This document shows, one piece after another, positions 58,701 through 64,000 of a stretch of DNA of 64,000 bases. The notes below the pieces were generated by a model. It worked only from the letters and a program-made list of their open reading frames with translations, searched no databases and had not been told where the DNA came from. This DNA is from Yamagishiella unicocca (lineage: Eukaryota > Chlorophyta > Chlorophyceae > Chlamydomonadales > Volvocaceae). How positions within the stretch are numbered: position 1 is the first letter of the stretch; each line of letters opens with the position of its first letter. The stretch lies in assembly GCA_003116995.1 (NCBI GenBank), contig BDSL01000115.1, forward strand, positions 239,047 to 303,046, given 5' to 3'. Position numbers and translations under genes: made by a program.

Positions 58701-61700
58701 GCCCTGCTGCAGCTCTCCGCGCTGCCCCCCGCCGGCGCCGCGCCCGACACCACCCTCGCCGCCCTCAACGCCTACAGCCCCGCCGCCGCCGTGGGCGGTC
58801 GCGCCATCCTGGCCGCCATGCAGCGGCAGGGGCTGGCGGGGCTGAGCACCCTGCCTGGCCGCCGTACGCAAACCGTAATGCACAGCCTGGTGCGCGCCGT
58901 TGTGGTTTCGGCGCTGGCTCCCGCCCTGGACCTGACGGTGCGGCCGGCGGCGGAGGACCGGGTGGCGACGTCGCTGCTGGCGGCGCTCGCCACGTGGGGC
59001 CGTACGTACGGCAGCCGCGAGGGCGGCAGCAGCGTCATGGCGGCGGCGAGGGCGGCGCAGCCCGAGCTGGCGGAGCTGCTGGCGCTGCTGACCAGGTGGG
59101 TCCAGGGAGGGGGTGGGTTGAGGGGGGAAGGGACCCGTGGGTCGGCACTCCAGGGAGGGGACTTCGAGGAAGACCCGTGGATTCCAGAAAAAACCGTTTA
59201 GAACAGACGTTTTGAATCTCAAAACTGGAGGGGAAGGGGGCTGGGAGCGGATGCGGATGCGGATGGGGGGGAGAGGGAGCGGGCGAAGGGGTGGCGGGAG
59301 GAAGGGAGGGTCGAGAGAAAGTCCGTTGGTCAGCACATTAATACCCAAGGGTTGGGAAAGGAGGGTGCGGGGGCCGTGGGGGAAGAAGGGAGCGTATGCG
59401 AGCATTCCCCGCAACCCCACCCTGCGCATGCAACCCCGACTCGTCCTCAGCACGCCTTCCAACCAACCAAAACACACTCTCCTCCCCCTCACCCCCTCAT
59501 CCCCCTCAAAGTGCTCCAGCATGGGCCCACAACCATGTGTCCGAAGACAATGCGCCAGCTATCCTACCCAAGTCGTGTAACCCGGTCCTTATGCCCTTCC
59601 CCGCTCCCCCCTTCCCCTCCTGTCCCGTTGCGTAAAACGGTTTTTAAACACCCCCCTCCCCCCCCCCCCTCCACGGGTCTTCCTCGACCACCTTCCCCCG
59701 CCAGGGTTACACCCCGCATCTCCACCAACGGCGCCCCCCCGCCCATCCTCACCGGCGAGTGCGCCTCCGCCGAGCTGGCCACCGCCGCCGCCGGTCAGCG
59801 GCTGCCGTTGGAGACCATCGTGACCGCCGCCAAGGGCTTCAACGGCGACGTGGCGGAGCTGCTGCACGGCCTGGGGACGCTGCCGGCGCTGGAGGTGGTG
59901 TGCGAGGCGCTCTCGGCACCGGCGGTGAGGGGGTGGAGGGGGAGGGGGGTGCAGGAGAGGGGGTGGAGGGGGAGGGGTGTGCAGAAGAGGGGGTGGAGGG
60001 GGAGGGGGGTGCAGGAGAGGGGGTGGAGGGGGAGGGGGGTGCAGGAGAGGGGTGGAGGGGGGGGGAGGGGGGGAGGGGGGGGTGCAGGAGAGGGGGTGGA
60101 GGGGGAGGGGGGTGCAGGAGAGGGGGGGAGGGGGAGGGGGGTGCAGGAGAGGGGGTGGAGGGGGAGGGGGGTGCAGGAGAGGGGGCGGAGGGGGAGGGGG
60201 GTGCAGGAGAGGGGGTGGAGGGGGAGGGGGGTGCAGGAGAGGGGGTGGAGGGGGAGGGGGGTGCAGGAGAGGGGGTGGAGGGGGAGGGGGGTGCAGGAGA
60301 GGGGGGAGGGGGGGGGGTGCAGGAGAGGGGGTGGAGGGGGAGGGGGGTGCAGGAGAGGGGGCGGAGGGGGAGGGGGGTGCAGGAGAGGGGGCGGAGGGGG
60401 AGGGGGGTGCAGGAGAGGGGGTGGAGGGGGAGGGGGGTGCAGGAGAGGGGGTGGAGGGGGAGGGGGGTGCAGGAGAGGGGGCGGAGGGGGAGGGGGGTGC
60501 AGGAGAGGGGGTGGAGGGGGGGGGGGGGGGGGGGGGGGGGGGTGGAGGGGGCGTGGCGAGGAAGCCCGTGTAAGCGTCATGGGGGAGGTGGCCAGGGAGG
60601 GGTGCTTGGGTGTGGGCACCAAGAGGGGGGCTACAGAATAGAACCGGTTACGATGTAGGAGGCGTAGCTGGTGCATCGCAACCCCCCCTTTTGGATCAGG
60701 AGGGGGGGTGCGATCCATGGTGCCTCTTCGCCCTCCCCCCTTTGGATACCCCCTTCCCCAAACTCCCCCCCTTCGTCTTTCGTATCCTCAACCCAGTTCT
60801 CCAGCATGCATCTCAAAACGTCTGTCCTAAACGGTTTTTCTCCGGTCTTCCTCGAAACCCCCGGTCCTTTCCTCCCTTCCCCCCCCCCCAACTCCAGGTG
60901 GGCCTTGTTGCCAACCGTGCGTACAAGGTGGAAATGGCCAACGTGTACCGGGTGCATGCGCTGGCGCTCACTGCGCAGGTAGGGCACTAGGGGGGGCAGG
61001 GTAGCAGGGGGGAGGTGGCGAGAACAGGGGGGTAGCGGGGAGGCCGGGTCACACGACACAGGAAACGGAAAGCAGAAACTACGTGGCAAATAGTTTTCGG
61101 ACACGCGCGCATGCCGGAAGACTTGGCTTGACGAGGACAGCGCGGGGGGCGAGTTGTGGATCCACCGCACCAAGGCAGGGGGGTTGCTGGGTGCTGGGAG
61201 TGAGGTCGCACCCGCCTACCTCACCTCCACGATGCGCCAGGAGGGCAACTCAGCCCCCTCCCTCTGCCCCCCCCTCCCTCTGCCCCCCCCTCCTCCCTCT
61301 GCCCCCCTCCTCCCTCTGCCCCCCTCCTCCCTCTGCCCCCCTCCTCCCTCTGGCCCCCTCCTCCCTCTCTGCCCCCCCCCCCAGGGCAAGTTCGAGGAGG
61401 CTCAGGCCCACGGCAACATGTGCATCCACCTGCGCACCGAGGCCGCCAAGAAGAACCCCAACAGCCCAGCCATCGCCTCGGCCAACATGTGCCTGGCGGC
61501 GTCGTACACCGGCATGAGGCTGTTCCAGGATGCCGAGGAGCTGCTGAGGCAGTCGGTGGACATATGCCTGGCGGTGAGGGCCGTGACTGCGCCTCTGAAC
61601 CCCATGCCTGTGCTTCTGCCCCCACTTCTGCCGCCATAGCTGTGCCTCTGAACCCCGTTGCTGCGCTTCTGCTCCCATTGCTGCACCCACTACCGGCACC

Positions 61701-63993
61701 GGTATCCTGCTTGGGCCATGCTGGCTTATCCGACGTCTAGCTGCGGTTGGATTCAGTCGCCACGGCCCTTCCTCCCTCCCTGGACTCCTCACACTCCCGC
61801 ACCTCAAACCCTCCGCGGCACGGCCACCCCTTGTTCCCAGCTCGCATCACAGCACCCGCTACCCCACCCCTCCCCCGGAAAGTACTTCTTCCTACCACAC
61901 ACCATCGTCCCCCCATCCTCACCTAGCCCGCTCCTTTCGCGCCCCTCCTCCCGGCCCTCCCCCCCGTCAGGCCATGGGCGAGTGCAACCCGCACACCGCC
62001 TGGGCCCTGGGCGCACTGGCGCTGGCGCTGGAGGCGCAGCCCACCAAGGCGCACGAGGCGGAGGGGCTGTACCGCAGGTGGGGGGGCTGGGGGGCTGCGG
62101 TGCGGCTGCTGGGGGAGAGGGCGGCTGGGGGGTGGGTCAGCGGTGCGGCTTGGGGGGGGTGTCGGTGGTGCGGCTGGGGCCGGGGTTCGGCGGCCTGCGC
62201 TGTTTCCCCGGACGCAGCTGCTATTGCTGCTGCGCCTGCAGGCAACGTGCGACGAAGGGAGGTAGCTCACCGTATGCGTGTGTGTTTTCTTATTGCATCT
62301 ATAACCTCTCCCGGTCCCTCCCTCTCTCCCCCCGAGTAAACGGTCATTTTTTTGCTCCCACCCCTCTCTCCCCCAGTAAACGGTTCTTTGCTTACTCCAA
62401 CCCCTCTCCCCCCCGCCCCCCCCCCAGGGCTCTGGAGGCCCGCCGCACCGTCCAGGGTCCCCACCACCCGCGCACCGTTGAGGCCACTCTCGCCCTGGCA
62501 GCATGCCTCAGGTCCGCCGGCCGCCACGCAGACGCCAAGCCGCTGTACGAAACCGCCGTCACCGCAGCCCAGCGCGTCTTCGGCGAGTTCCATGCCTACA
62601 CCGCCACCGCCCTCTCCGGCGTCGCCACCTGTACGGACGCCGAGGTGGCGGCGGCGGCGGCGGCGGCCGGCGGCGACGTGGCGGCGGCGGTGAAGCCGCA
62701 GGAGGCGGCGCACGACCGGGCGGCGGCGGTGATTGCGTCGTTGGCGCTGGAAACGGGGGAGGCGGCGGCGGCGGCGTACGGCCGCGGTCGCAATTACACG
62801 CTCCAGGGGCGGCACCCGGAGGCGGAGGTGGTGTTTCGGCGGGCGGTGGACCTGTGTGGCCGCAGTCTGCCGAGGGACCCGCAGGTGGGTTGGGGTGGGT
62901 TGCGAGGAAGACCCGTGTTGGGGGGTTTTGAGGAAGACCCGTGGATGCGAGAAAAAGCGTTTAGATCAGACGTTTTGGGTTGGGTGGGTTGGGGTGTGTG
63001 TGTGTAGGGTGGGGGGTGCTGGGTAATGAGAGGAGACCCGTGGGTCGGCGCTGAGGAAAGTAGAACCGGTCAGGAAAGGTTTGGTACGTCGGTTAGGGGG
63101 AGGGGGCCGGGGCGGGTGGGGGGGGCGCCTGTGGTGGTCACGACGCAGTCCGCCCGGACGGAGGGTTCATTAAATGAACCGCACGGGGTGCACACCTCAT
63201 GAACTTCATTTCGGCTGAGGTGTGCACACCGTGCGGTTCGCGGTGGATTGGCGCTGTGGGGGAAGGGAGGAAGACGACATCAGCAGGAGCACTCCAGGGA
63301 GGAGACTCGCGGACGAACAGTTACCCGGGGGCGTTGCAAGGAAAACCCCCCCGGTGTACAAAGGGCGGGGGGGGCGCGGGGGACCCCGCGTGCAAAGGGC
63401 GGGGGTATGAGAGGAAACCCGTGCATCGGCACTGGAGAGTAAAACACCCGAGTAGGAAAGGCGGGGGGGTAGGTCTGCCAGCACGTCCCCCCCCTCCAAT
63501 GGACGAACCCCCGCCGCAGCTCCCGCCTTCCCCTGCATCTCCAACTAACCGTCAACAACCCCACCTCCTCCCCTAATCCTAATCCCAAACCCATACCCCG
63601 CCCCCCCCCCAGGGCCGCTCTCCCATAGCGCACCAACTCCCACAGTTCTCCTGCTAGCGCCCAAAACCGATTCTGCGAAAACTTTACGTGCGTCGCGTGG
63701 GGTCCTCGCTTCTTTTCGTCTCGGGGTCCTCGCCGTAGCCGATATAGCTTAGCCGCCAAAGGTCATATTACGACCTTCGGCTTTCGTATCCCCAACCCAG
63801 TTCTCCAGCATGCATCTCAAAACTTCTGTTTTAAACGGTTTTTTTCGGACATCCACGGGTCTCCCTCGAACCCCCCCAGGGTCGCGACCAGGCCCCCACC
63901 ATCCTGGCGCTGCTGGCTCTGGGCGCCTGCCTGATGGAGACGGGCAAGCCGGCGGAGGCGCAGTCGGTGCTGGACAGAGCGCTGGCGGCCAAG
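50604..63993 (+). CDS. NLR-like STAND NTPase with acylated N-terminus and TPR repeats (3' partial)
   Basis: Exons 50604-50681, 50923-51348, 51868-51940, 52382-52881, 53459-53530, 54140-54205, 54657-54867, 55354-55678, 56055-56232, 56465-56701, 57092-57259, 57907-58035, 58698-59095, 59705-59924, 60898-60978, 61385-61573, 61971-62077, 62428-62884 and 63880-63993 join in frame to 1343 residues; the gene runs off the window. Order: MGCGASQ acylation signal; Ala/Pro-rich linker with [19 protein letters not shown] helix (about 115-160); helical region (170-580); P-loop APPGMGKST (about 590-598); Walker [11 protein letters not shown] (666-675); [10 protein letters not shown] (756-765), resembling the NB-ARC GLPLA motif; helical region; then TPR-like repeats (from about 1030), similar in style to kinesin-light-chain TPRs ([40 protein letters not shown]). 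STAND NTPases are nucleotide-driven oligomerising switches, often for immunity or cell death. The family match is by motif only, and the role is inferred. Confidence 0.85.
52168..52266. repeat. Fold-back element with 45-bp arms
   Basis: Arms 52168-52212 and 52222-52266 are reverse complements with about two mismatches and a 9-nt loop (core TTCGCGGCCGGGAGCCC). It lies in the intron before exon 52382-52881. Confidence 0.95.
52930..53000 (-). repeat. Two truncated module A copies
   Basis: GGTTACAGAAAAGAACCGGT occurs at about 52931, and a near-identical copy follows at 52968, antisense to the gene on the 5' side of its intron. Confidence 0.8.
53500..53645 (+). repeat. Triplicated 3' exon edge with 5' splice site
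   Basis: The last ~30 bases of exon 53459-53530 and its GTGAGG donor are followed by two further copies (ends near 53586 and 53641), each with CTGGACACGGTGTGCGGTGC and CACCAGAGGTGAGG. Confidence 0.95.
55038..55071 (-). repeat. Module A fragment near a 5' splice site
   Basis: GGTTACAGAATAGAAACGCT and TACTCGACGTGGG, antisense to the gene. Confidence 0.75.
55748..55870 (-). repeat. Two module B copies, antisense
   Basis: GGTTCGAGGGAAACCCGTGG, then TTTTGAGATGCATGCGGGAG and a second GAGGAAGACCCGTGGATGC. They lie on the 5'-splice-site side of the intron before the P-loop exon. Confidence 0.85.
55900..55933 (+). repeat. Duplicate of the 5' edge of the P-loop exon
   Basis: CCCCAAGGACTGTGTGCCTG and GTGGC match the acceptor and first codons of exon 56055-56232 (CCCCAAGGACCGTGTGCCTG), about 145 bp upstream. 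Confidence 0.85.
57708..57903 (+). repeat. Two sense module A copies before an NLR-like exon
   Basis: Copies at 57708-57776 and 57840-57903. Each has CTATGC(A/G)CC, an ACATTTCCCCAGTCGAG-like string, ACCGGT and TGTAACCCC. The second ends at the AG of exon 57907-58035. Confidence 0.85.
58548..58670 (+). repeat. Sense modules B and A before exon 58698-59095
   Basis: CGCATGCATCTCAAAACTTC, GGACATCCACGGGTTTCCCT, then CTTACCGGTTCTTTTATTGT and a C-tract leading to the splice acceptor. Confidence 0.85.
59158..59230 (-). repeat. Antisense module B near a 5' splice site
   Basis: TTCGAGGAAGACCCGTGGAT, AAAACCGTTTAGAACAGACG. It lies 60 bp after the donor of exon 58698-59095. Confidence 0.8.
59925..60545. 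repeat. ~30-bp G-rich intronic minisatellite (about 19 units)
   Basis: Unit contains GTGCAGGAGAGGGGGTGGAG and GGGGAGGGG. It starts directly at the donor of exon 59705-59924 and ends in a run of about 25-30 G. The coding strand is almost purely purine. Confidence 0.95.
60776..60870 (+). repeat. Sense module B before exon 60898-60978
   Basis: CAGCATGCATCTCAAAACGT, AAACGGTTTTTCTCC, GGTCTTCCTCGAAACCCCC, then the pyrimidine tract and AG. Confidence 0.85.
62905..62985 (-). repeat. Antisense modules B near a 5' splice site
   Basis: GCGAGGAAGACCCGTG and, repeated, GAGGAAGACCCGTGGATGCG, then AAGCGTTTAGATCAGACG, starting about 20 bp after the donor of exon 62428-62884. Confidence 0.85.
63165..63239. 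repeat. Fold-back element with 24-bp arms
   Basis: Arms 63176-63199 and 63216-63239 are reverse complements with one mismatch (core CCGCACGG, GTGCACACC). A short perfect palindrome, GTTCATTAAATGAAC, overlaps the left edge. Confidence 0.9.
63670..63878 (+). repeat. Long dispersed element, copy 4, ending at a 3' splice site
   Basis: Carries GGGGTCCTCGCTTC, GCCGATATAGCTTAGCCGCC, AGGTCATATTACGACCT, CAGCATGCATCTCAAAAC and ATCCACGGGTCTCCCTCGAA. Its C-tract and AG are the acceptor of exon 63880-63993. Confidence 0.9.
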
Positions 63994-64000
63994 GTGGGGG

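Noticed and set aside
59352..60641. 429-aa plus-strand open frame
   Set aside because: Most of it is read-through of the 30-bp minisatellite. Only 59705-59924 is exon, as shown by frame and homology-like sequence.

Overview
The window looks like nuclear DNA of a chlorophyte green alga close to Chlamydomonas and the volvocines. The evidence is very high GC, intron-dense genes with GT-AG and a few GC-AG introns, short exons, interstitial TTTTAGGG/TTTAGGG telomere-like motifs, candidate TGTAA poly(A) signals, and genes with algal or ciliate-type architectures. No bacterial-type operons, tRNA, rRNA or CRISPR were seen. All gene models were built by hand from open frames joined at splice sites; every internal join listed keeps the reading frame.

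Layout: (1) 219-2771 (+), the 3' part of an ankyrin-RING E3 ubiquitin ligase of the XB3/XBAT type. (2) 5356-20381 (-), a roughly 20-exon NEK10-type kinase with armadillo-like repeats, a catalytic domain and a conserved C-terminal region; it converges on gene 1. (3) 21280-24448 (+), a small basic protein of unknown function, divergent from NEK10. (4) 26317-33951 (+), a Pumilio/PUF RNA-binding protein with eight repeats. (5) 37793-46475 (+), an ankyrin protein with an N-terminal acylation signal and one 33-residue repeat per exon. (6) 50604 to beyond the window end (+), a large protein with a second MGCG acylation signal, a helical N-terminal region, a STAND/NB-ARC-like NTPase core and TPR repeats, an NLR-like architecture.

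Genes 1, 5 and 6 suggest a membrane-linked signalling or immune theme: XB3-type ligases are known in plant immunity, and the other two start with MGCG[AV]S. A working link between them is inference. NEK10 is usually tied to motile cilia, and Pumilio to translational repression.

The most striking signal lies in the introns. Introns of three unrelated genes share a small set of short sequence modules. In transcript-sense orientation they sit just upstream of 3' splice sites; in the opposite orientation they sit just downstream of 5' splice sites. Many introns also begin GTGGGGG and end CCCCCAG. This gives introns an inverted-repeat layout, as expected if they were created by introner-like mobile elements. 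The window also holds three duplicated exon edges, three fold-back elements and an in-frame, exon-like fragment of a transsulfuration enzyme inside a NEK10 intron.
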